DNA from: RUG11247 sp045649485 | GTDB lineage: Bacteria > Bacillota > Clostridia > Christensenellales > Aristaeellaceae | Reading direction: 5' to 3' | Assembly: GCA_045649485.1 (NCBI GenBank) | Contig: JAZRPZ010000020.1 | Coordinates: 1-64,000 of the forward strand | DNA length: 64,000 nt | In this document: positions 41,661-50,133 of the stretch, piece after piece | Position numbering within the stretch: the first letter of the stretch is position 1 | Layout: the number at the start of each line of letters is the position of its first letter | Made by a program: the position numbers and the translations under genes | The notes under the pieces: model-generated | The model's database searches: none | What the model was told of the DNA's origin: nothing | The model's input: only the letters and a program-made list of their open reading frames with translations

Positions 41661-42386
41661 ATGAGCATGATCGATATTACCCGCTTTAAGCCCCTTTCCT
41701 ATGCCTGCACTGAGGCATTGAACACCCTTTGTACTAATTTGACTTTCGCCGGTGAGGATAAAAAGGTAATAATGATTACCAGCGCTCAGGCACATGAGGG
41801 CAAATCTTTCATCAGCATGAATATCATGCGCACTCTTGCCGGTCTGGGTCACAGAGTAGTCCATGTCGATGCTGACCTTCGACGCTCTCAGATCGCCGCC
41901 AAGTATGGTCTCAAGATCAAGGAAGGCAGCGGCATGGGTCTGACTCATTACCTTGCCGGTATGTGTACGGCAGATTCTGTTGTATATGAGACCAGCATCC
42001 GTAATGTATCCATGGTTCCTCTGGGAAGAGAAGTATCCAATTCTCTTGCTCTGCTGACCACCGGTCGTATGGCACGTCTGCTGAGCTACCTTCGCGAGCG
42101 CTATGATTATGTTATCGTAGATGCACCGCCGGTAGGCATCATCATCGATGCTGCAGAAATCGCAAAGAGTTGCGATGGCGTTGTCATCACCTCCAAGTAC
42201 AAGACTTGCTCCCGCCGCGAACTGATCGATGTCAAGAATCAGATCGAACGCAGTGAGTGCCAGATCCTCGGCGTTGTACTTAATGCCGTCGCATTTGACT
42301 CTCTCAGCAGCAAGCATTACTATCATAAGTCTGCATATGCCAGCTATGAGTCTGACTATGTAAGTTCCAAATCCAAGAAAAAATAA
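41661..42386 (+). CDS. CpsD/CapB-type bacterial tyrosine kinase
   Basis: A 241-residue cytosolic BY-kinase that works with the membrane modulator coded 6 bases upstream. Walker A is SAQAHEGKSF, Walker A' is HVDADLRRS, and Walker B is YDYVIVDAPPVG. The usual Thr/Ser after the GK-S is Phe. The C-terminal tail holds a tyrosine cluster (HYYHKSAYASYESDY), the autophosphorylation sites. Phosphorylation cycles with the phosphatase coded next regulate polysaccharide assembly. Confidence 0.9.
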   Translation: MSMIDITRFKPLSYACTEALNTLCTNLTFAGEDKKVIMITSAQAHEGKSFISMNIMRTLAGLGHRVVHVDADLRRSQIAAKYGLKIKEGSGMGLTHYLAGMCTADSVVYETSIRNVSMVPLGREVSNSLALLTTGRMARLLSYLRERYDYVIVDAPPVGIIIDAAEIAKSCDGVVITSKYKTCSRRELIDVKNQIERSECQILGVVLNAVAFDSLSSKHYYHKSAYASYESDYVSSKSKKK

Positions 42387-42405
42387 GATAGGTATCCTGA
42401 AATAA

Positions 42406-43119
42406 ATGAAACATCGCTTTGTTGATATTCATCATCATCTTGCGTACGGGGTTGATGATGGCCCGAAGAATTTCAAGCAAATGCAGAAGATGCTCAGGCA
42501 GGCTGCGCGTGAAAATATAGGAGTGATCTTTGCTACTCCGCATGTTACTCCCGGTGTCCGTAGATTCCGTTTGGATGAATATCATCAGGCATTGGAGGAT
42601 GCAAGGGACTATTGCTCTGAAACAGGCCTTGATATTCAGATACTTGAAGGCTGTGAAATTCTCTATACGGATCAGACTCCAAGACTTCTGAGGGATGGAT
42701 ACATTCCTACCATGAATGAAACGGATTTTGTTCTTGTTGAATTTTCACCGGATATCAAGTATAAGAAATTGAAGGAAGCGCTTGACGCGATACTGTGTCA
42801 GGGATACAGACCCATTGTGGCCCATGTCGAACGTTATATGTGCCTTGTTCACAGACCTTCAAGGGCTGAAAAGATCAAGGATACAATGGATGTCAGGTTT
42901 CAGATGAACTGCTCTTCAGTAATCAAAAGAAAAGGATTGTTTGTAAATCTATTTGTGAACCGTATGCTTAAGAAGCAGCTTATCGATGCATTGGGAACCG
43001 ACTCTCATAACGTAACCAGCAGAGCCGCCAATATGAAGACTGCCTGGAAGATCGTCCGCAAAAAGTATGGCAGCCGCTATGCTGAACGGCTTACTAATGG
43101 AAGTCTTCTTGAGGAATAA
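42406..43119 (+). CDS. CpsB/CapC-type PHP-domain tyrosine phosphatase
   Basis: A 237-residue metal-dependent phosphatase that removes phosphate from the CpsD tyrosine cluster. PHP-domain metal motifs are complete: VDIHHHLAYGVDDGP at the N-terminus, FATPHVTP, IVAHVERY and GTDSHN. It starts 20 bases after the kinase stop without a strong ribosome site, so coupling is likely. It completes the modulator-kinase-phosphatase trio. Confidence 0.9.
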   Translation: MKHRFVDIHHHLAYGVDDGPKNFKQMQKMLRQAARENIGVIFATPHVTPGVRRFRLDEYHQALEDARDYCSETGLDIQILEGCEILYTDQTPRLLRDGYIPTMNETDFVLVEFSPDIKYKKLKEALDAILCQGYRPIVAHVERYMCLVHRPSRAEKIKDTMDVRFQMNCSSVIKRKGLFVNLFVNRMLKKQLIDALGTDSHNVTSRAANMKTAWKIVRKKYGSRYAERLTNGSLLEE

Positions 43120-43149
43120 CTATTTCCCTATGAACAGGAGGTATTTGTG

Positions 43150-44037
43150 ATGTTCTGTAACCTGATGAAGAAGACCCTTGTTATGCTGCTTATGGCAGTA
43201 ATGTTTGTTTCTGCCGCTGCTTTCGCAGAAACTGCCGAGACAACTGAAAGCGAGTGGTGGAATATTCTGCTCCTCGGCACTGACGATCGCGGCCTGAACA
43301 GTTTCGAAGGAAGAACAGATACCATAATGATACTGTCCGTAAACCGTGAGACCAATGAAGTAAAGCTTACAAGCGTTATGCGTGACAGCTGGGTATCCTT
43401 CCCCAATGGCAAGAGGGGAAAGATCAACGCGGGCAATGTATACGGCGGTCCCGAGATGACCATGCAGACTCTGAACGAAACCCTTGGCCTTGATATAAAG
43501 CACTATGCTATGGTAAATATGGGTCAGTTGGCTCACGTGGTTGATTTCGTAGACGGCGTTGATTTTGAGATCTCCGAAAGCGAGCGCAAGTATGCAAATG
43601 ACTATCTGGATGAGCATCTGTCCGTTATTGAGAGTTATCCCGGAGATAATTACATCTATAATTCTGGCATGGTCCATCTGAACGGTCCTCAGGCTGTTTC
43701 TTACCTGCGCAACCGTTATACCGATAGTGACTTCATGCGTGTAATGCGTAATCAGAAGGTTCTCATCAATGTTGTTGCAAAGGCACAGACCATGGAAGTC
43801 GATGTTCTTGTCGGTAAGTTCGAAGATTTCAAGGGCTGCATCATTACCAACATGACTGACGATGAACTGATGGAACTGGCAATGATCGGTCTTGCTGCCG
43901 ATACCACTGCCGTTCAGCAGAACCGCATCCCGATCGATGGTACTTACGAGACCGGTACCTTTGATGGCACCTGGATGATTCGTCCCAACTGGGAAGCAAA
44001 CATTGCTCCTCTGCAGGAATTCATCTACGGCGAATAA
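43150..44037 (+). CDS. LytR-CpsA-Psr (LCP) family glycopolymer ligase, copy 1
   Basis: A 295-residue exported enzyme that transfers lipid-linked glycopolymers to peptidoglycan. ATG 43150 follows AGGAGG; residues 1-26 are a signal or anchor segment. LCP motifs are intact: NILLLGTDDRG, GRTDTIMILSVNRETN, TSVMRDSWV (conserved Arg-Asp), INAGNVYGGPEM, and RNRYTDSDFMRVMRNQK. It is shorter than typical LCP proteins and lacks an N-terminal accessory domain. A close paralogue follows. Position behind CpsB suggests it attaches the regulated polysaccharide. Confidence 0.9.
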   Translation: MFCNLMKKTLVMLLMAVMFVSAAAFAETAETTESEWWNILLLGTDDRGLNSFEGRTDTIMILSVNRETNEVKLTSVMRDSWVSFPNGKRGKINAGNVYGGPEMTMQTLNETLGLDIKHYAMVNMGQLAHVVDFVDGVDFEISESERKYANDYLDEHLSVIESYPGDNYIYNSGMVHLNGPQAVSYLRNRYTDSDFMRVMRNQKVLINVVAKAQTMEVDVLVGKFEDFKGCIITNMTDDELMELAMIGLAADTTAVQQNRIPIDGTYETGTFDGTWMIRPNWEANIAPLQEFIYGE

Positions 44038-44048
44038 GCGTATATCCA

Positions 44049-44083
44049 ACAGGGGATGTGCATGCGCATCCCCTGTAATTTTT
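44049..44083 (+). terminator. Terminator between the two LCP genes
   Basis: ACAGGGGATG and CATCCCCTGT pair over 10 bp, followed by AATTTTT. It probably lowers expression of the second LCP gene. Confidence 0.7.
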
Positions 44084-44123
44084 ATGATACTTGTTGAAAT
44101 AATGATCGGGAGAGTGATATCTG

Positions 44124-44993
44124 ATGAATTTGAGAAGAATAGTGACGCTGTTGCTGCTTGCTGTTATGCTCATTCCCTTTGGTGCTGTTGCAGAGAGCAA
44201 CGAAGATGGTTGGACAAATATTCTGCTGCTCGGCGGCGATTCCCGTGATGCGAGCGATTTCAATGGCAGAACCGATACCATGATAATCCTTTCCATTAAC
44301 CGTGACAGCGGCGAGATGAAGATGACCAGTATTATGCGTGATACCTGGGTCGAACTGTCTGCGGGCAGGAAGGGCAAGATAAATGCTGCCAATGTATACG
44401 GTGGTCCTGAAATGGCAATGCGCGTTGTAAATGAGCATTTCGGTCTTGATATCGAAAAGTACGTGCTTGTTAATATGAGCAGCCTTGTAAAGATCATCGA
44501 TATGTTCGGCGGCGTTGATATTGAAATCACCGAAGCTGAAAGAAACCAGATTAATGGCTTTGCGAATGAGTACATTACCGTTATCGGAGACTACTCCGGT
44601 GCAACCACCATGGATCATTCCGGCATGGTACATATGAATGGTCTGATGGCTGTATCCTATATGCGAATCCGCTATACAGACAGTGACTATGTTCGCGTAA
44701 TGCGTCAGCAGCGCGTGCTTATCGAAGTTGCAGGCACTGCACAGAACATGGATGTAGAGGAACTGATGGGCATCGCTGATGAGATATTCGGCTGCATCGT
44801 GACCAATATGACTGACGAAGAACTCAAGGATCTTGCTATGAGCGCTCTTATCGTTGAGCCTGAGTATATTGGTCAGTTCAGAGTTCCTGCTGACGGTACA
44901 TTTGAATCCGGTACCTTTGACGGCACCTGGATGATACGTGCTGATTTCAGCAAGAACAAGGAATTGCTCCACGACTTTATTTATGGTGAATAA
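44124..44993 (+). CDS. LytR-CpsA-Psr (LCP) family glycopolymer ligase, copy 2
   Basis: A 289-residue paralogue of the preceding protein, sharing INA-NVYGGPEM, the RYTDSD core and the C-terminal ESGTFDGTWMIR. The signal segment is LLLLAVMLIPFGAVAE. Catalytic motifs are intact: GRTDTMIILSINRDSG, TSIMRDTWV and RIRYTDSDYVRVMRQQ. A terminator lies between the two genes, so it may be expressed at a lower level or from its own weak promoter. Ended by a 15-bp hairpin. Confidence 0.9.
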   Translation: MNLRRIVTLLLLAVMLIPFGAVAESNEDGWTNILLLGGDSRDASDFNGRTDTMIILSINRDSGEMKMTSIMRDTWVELSAGRKGKINAANVYGGPEMAMRVVNEHFGLDIEKYVLVNMSSLVKIIDMFGGVDIEITEAERNQINGFANEYITVIGDYSGATTMDHSGMVHMNGLMAVSYMRIRYTDSDYVRVMRQQRVLIEVAGTAQNMDVEELMGIADEIFGCIVTNMTDEELKDLAMSALIVEPEYIGQFRVPADGTFESGTFDGTWMIRADFSKNKELLHDFIYGE

Positions 44994-45005
44994 TTGAATA
45001 TATAA

Positions 45006-45043
45006 GCAAACACACAGGCTGAAAAAGCCTGTGTGTTTGCTTT
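45006..45043 (+). terminator. Terminator of capsule-regulation operon
   Basis: Perfect 15-bp stem GCAAACACACAGGCT with its complement around a 5-base loop, then TTT. Its 3' arm overlaps a TTGCTT-17-TATAAT promoter (45037-45065) for the next gene. Confidence 0.85.
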
Positions 45044-45107
45044 GAAGAATGCGGTGTGATATAATTCAAAAAAATGATTACCATCTGCCGGTTTGGAGGG
45101 ACTTCAT

Positions 45108-45815
45108 GTGATTTATGCAACATCAGATATTCATGGCTATCCGCTGAAAGATTTCATTGACCTGCTCAAAAAGGCAGGCTTTTCGGATGAAGATTTCCTT
45201 TTTGTATTGGGTGATGTGATCGATCGTAACGGCGATGGGGGAGTGGAGATGCTCCGCTGGATGATGCTTCAGCCCAATGTATCGCTGATACTTGGAAATC
45301 ATGAGGAAATGATGTTGGATTGCCGCTTCGTATTTGATGAGGTAACAGGTGAAAATATCGACAGCCTTACCGGTGACAGGATGAATACAATGATGGACTG
45401 GATCTTCAACGGAGCAAGACCTACGCTTGATTCTTTGCGCAGGCTGCATCGTCAGGATCCCGATGCGGTTCAGGATATATACGATTATTTGAGCGAAGCG
45501 CCTATGTTTGAAACTATATCAATTGATGACAGGGATTTTCTGCTTACCCATGCGGGAATCGGCAACTTTGAAGCAAATAAAGATATCGAAGATTACACGA
45601 CCGGAGATGTTTTGTGGAACCGCCCATCTGCAGCAGACAGATACTATGATGATATATTTACTGTTTTCGGTCATACGCCCACGGAAATGCTTGGCGGCAA
45701 CCCTGACAGGGCTTTCAAAACCGAAACATGGATAGATATCGATACCGGTGCTGCCGGTGGCGGAGCTCCTATGCTTCTCAGGCTTGATGATATGAAGGAA
45801 TTCTACGTCCGGTGA
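45108..45815 (+). CDS. PPP-type serine/threonine protein phosphatase or Ap4A hydrolase-like protein
   Basis: A 235-residue metallophosphoesterase of the PPP branch. GTG 45108 follows TTGGAGGG at proper spacing. Motifs are ATSDIHGYP, VLGDVIDRNGDGG, LILGNHEEM, LLTHAGI and FGHTPTEM. This pattern is shared by bacterial Ser/Thr phosphatases and diadenosine tetraphosphatases. A link to the preceding capsule operon is not shown, because a strong terminator separates them. The stop codon lies within the terminator hairpin. Confidence 0.82.
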   Translation: MIYATSDIHGYPLKDFIDLLKKAGFSDEDFLFVLGDVIDRNGDGGVEMLRWMMLQPNVSLILGNHEEMMLDCRFVFDEVTGENIDSLTGDRMNTMMDWIFNGARPTLDSLRRLHRQDPDAVQDIYDYLSEAPMFETISIDDRDFLLTHAGIGNFEANKDIEDYTTGDVLWNRPSAADRYYDDIFTVFGHTPTEMLGGNPDRAFKTETWIDIDTGAAGGGAPMLLRLDDMKEFYVR

Positions 45816-45833
45816 GATCACCGGACTCTTTTT
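45807..45833 (+). terminator. Terminator overlapping the phosphatase stop codon
   Basis: GTCCGGTGA and TCACCGGAC with a 2-base centre, then CTTTTT. Confidence 0.75.
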
Positions 45834-45835
45834 AT

Positions 45836-45876
45836 ACATCAAACACCGGCCAGATTTTCCGGCCGGTGTTTGATGT
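45836..45876. terminator. Bidirectional terminator
   Basis: A 16-bp perfect stem ACATCAAACACCGGCC with its complement, between converging genes. Confidence 0.75.
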
Positions 45877-45886
45877 ATATCTGTAT

Positions 45887-47050
45887 TTACTTTTTAAGTA
45901 CAAGATTATTGTATATCTCTTCTTCGATTCCGTAGGATACATAAGAACTTGCACCGCCGATATCGGCGCGGTTGACCATCAGTACCATGCAGATATCCGC
46001 AACCGGGTCTATGTAGAAATGCGTACCGAAAGCGCCGCTCCAACCGAATGTTCCCTTTGACAGGGCTCTGTCTGTATCTTCCTTAAGATTGAAAACACAC
46101 ATTCCCAGTCCCCAGGTAGGTGCAGGCATATGGTTTGCGGGATCGTCGGGACTCAATGCGCCCATTGCAGCTACTGTGTCAGCGTTCATGAGCCTTCTGA
46201 CGCCGTATAAGCCGCTCTGAGCCAGCATCAATACGAATCTGTCATAATCCTCCAAAGTGGAGTAAAGCCCGCCTGAGCCGCAAGGAAAGTCAAATCCGAG
46301 GGGATTGCCGAATACATCCGGTGCGGAGGTATCTTCAAGCTTTTCGCCTTCTCTTTTATATAGCCTGGGAACACGTGCCTGCATTGCTTCATCCACCCAG
46401 AAGGTCGTATCCTTCATTCCGAGCGGATCGAAGATAAGTTCCTCCAACAGCGCTTCGAGCTTTTTGCCTCCGGCGATCTCAGCTATGCGACCCAGTATAT
46501 CAAAAGCAGTAACGGCGCTGTAACCGGCGCTTGTACCGGGCTGGAAATCCAGAGGACAGGAGGCGATCTGTTCACAGCGCTCTTCAAGGGTCATTCCGGG
46601 ACGGGTAACGAGTACGCCCTTCATAAAGCTGAGCGGTCCGTGCCCCAGTCCGCTGCGGTGTCTCAGCAGATCCTCTATGGTTATGGGCCTCTTCAGCGGC
46701 TCATATTCCATGGCATCCGCCTGCTCCTTGATGTCTGCTGCGTTGGGGTCGATCTGCCTCACGGCGACCTTCATGTTCTTGAAAGAGGGGATGTATTTTG
46801 CGATATCATCGGTTATGGAAAGAAGCCCGCGTTCTGCAAGCATCATTATTGCCACAGCAATGATGGGTTTGGTCATGGAAGCCATGCGGAAGACCGTGTT
46901 TTCGCTTACGGGAATGCCTTTTTCAATGTCTGCAAAGCCGATGTATTCATTGTGGACGATCTCGCTGCCGCAGCGCACCCTTAAAGCAGCGCCCGCTATA
47001 TGCTGACCGTCAATATACTTCTGAAGTCTTTCGTGCAAATTCTGTATCAT
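45887..47050 (-). CDS. Serine hydrolase, class C beta-lactamase/DD-peptidase family
   Basis: A 387-residue serine hydrolase. ATG 47050 has GGAGGTG upstream. The nucleophile is Ser58 in ASMTK (S-x-x-K); the second motif Tyr is in GYSAVTAFD (usual Asn replaced by Ala), and FGWSGAFGT takes the place of the third motif. Helical motif IEDLLRHRSGLGH is typical of the esterase-like branch. No signal peptide is seen, so it is not an antibiotic-resistance enzyme of the classical kind; a cytosolic esterase or peptidase is more likely. Confidence 0.82.
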   Translation of the reverse strand: MIQNLHERLQKYIDGQHIAGAALRVRCGSEIVHNEYIGFADIEKGIPVSENTVFRMASMTKPIIAVAIMMLAERGLLSITDDIAKYIPSFKNMKVAVRQIDPNAADIKEQADAMEYEPLKRPITIEDLLRHRSGLGHGPLSFMKGVLVTRPGMTLEERCEQIASCPLDFQPGTSAGYSAVTAFDILGRIAEIAGGKKLEALLEELIFDPLGMKDTTFWVDEAMQARVPRLYKREGEKLEDTSAPDVFGNPLGFDFPCGSGGLYSTLEDYDRFVLMLAQSGLYGVRRLMNADTVAAMGALSPDDPANHMPAPTWGLGMCVFNLKEDTDRALSKGTFGWSGAFGTHFYIDPVADICMVLMVNRADIGGASSYVSYGIEEEIYNNLVLKK

Positions 47051-47106
47051 GTACAGCACCTCCGTGGCTTGATTATAATACATCTGTCTGAAAAGGGCAA
47101 AGTATG

Positions 47107-48066
47107 TTATCTGCCGACCTCGCGGAGGATATCAATCGCAGGTGCAGGTATTCTGCCCAGATAATCGGGACCTACGTTCAAAAGATAATTGATTCCTCTC
47201 GAATTGAGGTGTTCCTTGATGCGCTTTACGGTCGCCGCGTCTTTCCAGTTGCTGTCGAATGCCTTGTAGCCCCATGTGTCATTCAGAGTGGCAGGGGTCT
47301 CGAAGAGCATCTCGCCCTTATCGTCATCGGGTATCTCGTTGTCGCCGGCGGAAGTATAGTCGCCGCGTCCGTTGCCTATGCGGGAATTCACGAGACAGTC
47401 GGGCTGATATTTTTTGACCAGTGCATACAGCTCGTCGGACTGCTCGGGAGTGATTACGCCGGGGGTATCGAACCATATGAGGCAGATATCGCCGTATTCG
47501 GTCAGTATTTCCTTTACCTGCGGCTTTATCTTGTCCTCAAAGCACTGAGTGAAGTTCTTGTGCGCATCGTCCGGGAAGTCCCAGTTGTTGGTCCAGTAAG
47601 CCTTGCCGCCGCACCACGTTTTGCCGGTGGTATATCCGCCGCCGTTAGGTTCGCTCCAGTCCAGTTCCTGAGAGTAGTAAAGTCCCAGTTTCAGTCCGTG
47701 ACGTTTGCAGGCGTCTGCCAGCTCACGAAGCACATCCCTGCCGAAAGGCGTTGCGTCTACGATGTTGAATTTGGATACCTTGGAATGGTACATTGCAAAA
47801 CCTTCATGGTGCTTTGAGGTGAACACGATGTACTGCATGCCTGCGTCCTTGGCAAGCTTTACCCATTCATCAGCATCAAAATATATGGGGTTGAAGATGT
47901 CTGCCAGCTTGTGGTATTCACTGTTGGGTATGCGGAAATACTGCTGGCACCATTCGCCTATGTCCTCCATGCGCTCGCCGCGCCATTCGCCTGCAGGAAG
48001 CGAATAAAGGCCCCAGTGTATCATCATGCCGAATTTAGCCTGCTTGAACCATTCTTTGTTATTCAT
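47107..48066 (-). CDS. Alpha-L-fucosidase-like, glycoside hydrolase family 29
   Basis: A 319-residue GH29 catalytic barrel. ATG 48066 follows GGGAGG. Family motifs: KFGMMIHWGLYSLPAGEW, YIVFTSKHHEGFAMYHS and the nucleophile Asp200 in LIWFDTPG. GINYLLNVGPDYLGRIP closes the domain. Most GH29 enzymes have 430-500 residues with a C-terminal beta-sandwich, so this is a short form that ends right after the barrel. No signal peptide, so it acts on imported oligosaccharides. It is followed by the serine hydrolase, 56 bases away. Confidence 0.87.
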   Translation of the reverse strand: MNNKEWFKQAKFGMMIHWGLYSLPAGEWRGERMEDIGEWCQQYFRIPNSEYHKLADIFNPIYFDADEWVKLAKDAGMQYIVFTSKHHEGFAMYHSKVSKFNIVDATPFGRDVLRELADACKRHGLKLGLYYSQELDWSEPNGGGYTTGKTWCGGKAYWTNNWDFPDDAHKNFTQCFEDKIKPQVKEILTEYGDICLIWFDTPGVITPEQSDELYALVKKYQPDCLVNSRIGNGRGDYTSAGDNEIPDDDKGEMLFETPATLNDTWGYKAFDSNWKDAATVKRIKEHLNSRGINYLLNVGPDYLGRIPAPAIDILREVGR

Positions 48067-48128
48067 AATTACCTCCCGCAAACTTATTTTTCTGTATTAT
48101 ATCACAAGAAAAATTTGATGCAAATAAA

Positions 48129-48162
48129 AATATCCGCGGACGCCTTAACGTCCGCGGATATT
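48129..48162. terminator. Terminator of BFD-like gene
   Basis: Perfect 14-bp stem AATATCCGCGGACG with its complement, 6-base loop; on the minus strand it follows the BFD-like stop by 6 bases. Confidence 0.75.
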
Positions 48163-48168
48163 ATGTGT

Positions 48169-48363
48169 TTATTTCATCATTATTTCGGATATCGCATCCA
48201 GAATTCCTTCGTAACATCCGCCGCATCCGGTGGAGCAATGGGTAGCTTCCTGCACATGCCTGAAGGCTGCCTGAACATCTTCGAGTTTATCCATCTCATG
48301 GAGAGCATCCTCAACATCGAAATAGCTTACGTTTTTGCAATTGCATATGATACGGTTTTCCAT
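48169..48363 (-). CDS. BFD-like [2Fe-2S] ferredoxin domain protein
   Basis: A 64-residue protein with AAGGAGG before ATG 48363. Cys7 and Cys9 (IICNCKNVS) plus Cys47 and Cys50 (GCGGCY) match the C-x-C...C-x2-C ligands of the BFD-like [2Fe-2S] fold. Such domains pass electrons to bacterioferritin or to nitrite reductase-type enzymes; no bacterioferritin is nearby. It is a single-gene unit. Confidence 0.85.
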   Translation of the reverse strand: MENRIICNCKNVSYFDVEDALHEMDKLEDVQAAFRHVQEATHCSTGCGGCYEGILDAISEIMMK

Positions 48364-48434
48364 TGGGGTACCTCCTTGTTTTTTATTTCTTATGTCTTTT
48401 ATATAAACGGCAGTTAGTCATATGAAACACGATA

Positions 48435-48466
48435 CGAAAAAACAACGGGACAAATTTTGTCCCGTT
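48435..48466 (-). terminator. Terminator of N-acetyltransferase gene
   Basis: Read leftward, CAACGGGACAAAA and TTTGTCCCGTTG form a stem followed by six T, 9 bases after the stop. Confidence 0.85.
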
Positions 48467-48474
48467 GATAATGT

Positions 48475-49239
48475 TTATATATTCAGCTTGAACTCGTTTC
48501 GGAAAAGGGAGAACAGGCGCTCATCGGAGATATCCTCTTCTATATGCACAAGCTTTTCGTCTTCAAATATCTTGTATGTCCGTCCGTCAATAGTCCGGCG
48601 TCCTTCGGCAGTCTTTATTGCCAGCATATATGTTTTGTTGAAAGGCGAATCAGGGTGCTTCTCACAGTAGAACGAAGGCTGTATGAAATCCACATCATAA
48701 ACTTCGTCATCATTGAAGCAGATATATTCGCGCCACCGGTCATGATGCATATCCCAAAGTATCCAGCCCAATCGGGAATCTTTGGTGAACCTGTATGTCT
48801 CGCCGTTTTGCTGCTGCACGTTTCCCTCTTCTATTTTTAAAGGATAGCGGGGAGCTATCTGACCCACGCCGATATCGCAGAGATAATCGCCGTCTTCCAT
48901 ATGTACTATAGTAACGCGATGACGGCGCATGGGAATCTCGCTTTCGCCGCGCAGGAATCGTGCAAAGCGTTCGGAAACGTTGAAACCCATTTCTTTGAGC
49001 ATACCGGTCAAAAGTCCGTTCAATTCAAAGCAGTAGCCGCCGCGCCCGCGAATGACTATCTTGTCATACAGTGCCTCGGGCGTAAGCAGGAGCGGCTTAT
49101 TTTCAAGAATATCGAGGTTTTCATATGCCAGATGGGTGACGCAGCTGCTCTGCACCATCCCGATAAATTCAACGGTGTTTTCTATGGCTGTGTCCGGGGC
49201 CATTCCTATGCGCTGAAAAAAGCGGCTTATCTTTTCCAT
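48475..49239 (-). CDS. Arylamine N-acetyltransferase (NAT)
   Basis: A 254-residue acetyl-CoA-dependent NAT that acetylates arylamines and hydrazines. The catalytic triad is visible: Cys70 in GRGGYCFELN, His107 in MRRHRVTIV and Asp122 in YLCDIGVG. The N-terminal THLAYENLDI is also typical. GGAGG stands upstream of ATG 49239. It is monocistronic. In gut bacteria such enzymes can modify aromatic drugs such as 5-aminosalicylate; the natural substrate is unknown. Confidence 0.88.
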   Translation of the reverse strand: MEKISRFFQRIGMAPDTAIENTVEFIGMVQSSCVTHLAYENLDILENKPLLLTPEALYDKIVIRGRGGYCFELNGLLTGMLKEMGFNVSERFARFLRGESEIPMRRHRVTIVHMEDGDYLCDIGVGQIAPRYPLKIEEGNVQQQNGETYRFTKDSRLGWILWDMHHDRWREYICFNDDEVYDVDFIQPSFYCEKHPDSPFNKTYMLAIKTAEGRRTIDGRTYKIFEDEKLVHIEEDISDERLFSLFRNEFKLNI

Positions 49240-49314
49240 GAGAACGCCTCCCTGTTGGAATTATCATCATTCTATCAGAAAAAACTGCTTGAAGCAATCG
49301 CACAGGCGGCAAAA

Positions 49315-49343
49315 TTGACAATAAGAGAAAGGCTGATTATAAT
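49315..49343 (+). promoter_or_regulatory. Consensus promoter of lipoprotein gene
   Basis: Perfect TTGACA (49315-49320) and TATAAT (49338-49343), 17-base spacer, 30 bases before the start. Confidence 0.8.
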
Positions 49344-49372
49344 AATAAAATAATATGAAAGAGGTAAGTGAT

Positions 49373-49942
49373 ATGAAAAAGATATGTGCTTTTATACTGG
49401 TAATGCTCATGTGTATTTCTCTTTGTGCCTGCGCCGGAAAGACACGGGAAGTAGAGATCACAATGGAAAACTGGAGCGAATATTTTGAACTTACTTACGG
49501 ATACGAGTGGTGCATGGACGATTTTGGAGACACCAACCGTCTTAATATCTATTCCTGCTTCTGTGTAAGGGAAGAATACGCGGACAAGCTGAAATTGGAC
49601 AAAAGTGAGCTTACGGTAGAAGTATACGAATACTGGACGCTGGGTTCTTTTGATTTTGACCTTGAAAACAGAACCGTTTCCGAAATCAAATATTTTGAAC
49701 CTGCCTCTGAAGGTATACTTATAGGGGAAAGAAACAAATATATCACGTTCAATTTGGAAAATGCATCAACGGCGAATGCTGATAATATGATCCTGCAGGA
49801 CTCAAACGGTACCTTAGTGCATTGCATTTTTAATAACCGTGTTCCGGATGATATGTATGACGGCGTGGATGAACAGCAGGGATATTCCATGCATGAATAT
49901 TCCGTTTCTCGCATTCAGGGAAAAATCGTGATAAAAGAATAA
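49373..49942 (+). CDS. Predicted lipoprotein, unknown function
   Basis: A 189-residue secreted protein with a lipobox. ATG 49373 follows AGAGGTAAGTG. The signal ILVMLMCISLCAC ends in LCAC, with the lipid-modified Cys followed by AGK. The mature part is acidic and beta-rich (VEITMENWSEYFEL, TVEVYEYWTLGSFDFDL), with no motif I recognise. It has a consensus promoter and its own terminator, so it is expressed alone. Confidence 0.7.
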   Translation: MKKICAFILVMLMCISLCACAGKTREVEITMENWSEYFELTYGYEWCMDDFGDTNRLNIYSCFCVREEYADKLKLDKSELTVEVYEYWTLGSFDFDLENRTVSEIKYFEPASEGILIGERNKYITFNLENASTANADNMILQDSNGTLVHCIFNNRVPDDMYDGVDEQQGYSMHEYSVSRIQGKIVIKE

Positions 49943-49952
49943 ATAGAAATTC

Positions 49953-49992
49953 CCCCCGGGTCTGTTTTTCTGCGGACCCGGGGGCTGCTTTT
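49953..49992 (+). terminator. Terminator of lipoprotein gene
   Basis: CCCCCGGGTC and GACCCGGGGG form a 10-bp stem, followed by CTGCTTTT. Confidence 0.8.
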
Positions 49993-50052
49993 AAAGTATA
50001 TTGCTTCTTGTGTACCCAATCAGCCAACTTTCAATGGTGTGCGTTGTTGCGC

Positions 50053-50081
50053 TTGTTTTTCCGGCAATAATTATATAGAAT
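50053..50081 (+). promoter_or_regulatory. Possible promoter of GH36 gene
   Basis: TTGTTT (50053-50058) and TAGAAT (50076-50081) with 17-base spacing, 52 bases before the start. Confidence 0.35.
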
Positions 50082-50133
50082 AAAAGTAATCAATATGTAT
50101 GTCCGTTATTGTGACGGATACGGAGGGATTGCC

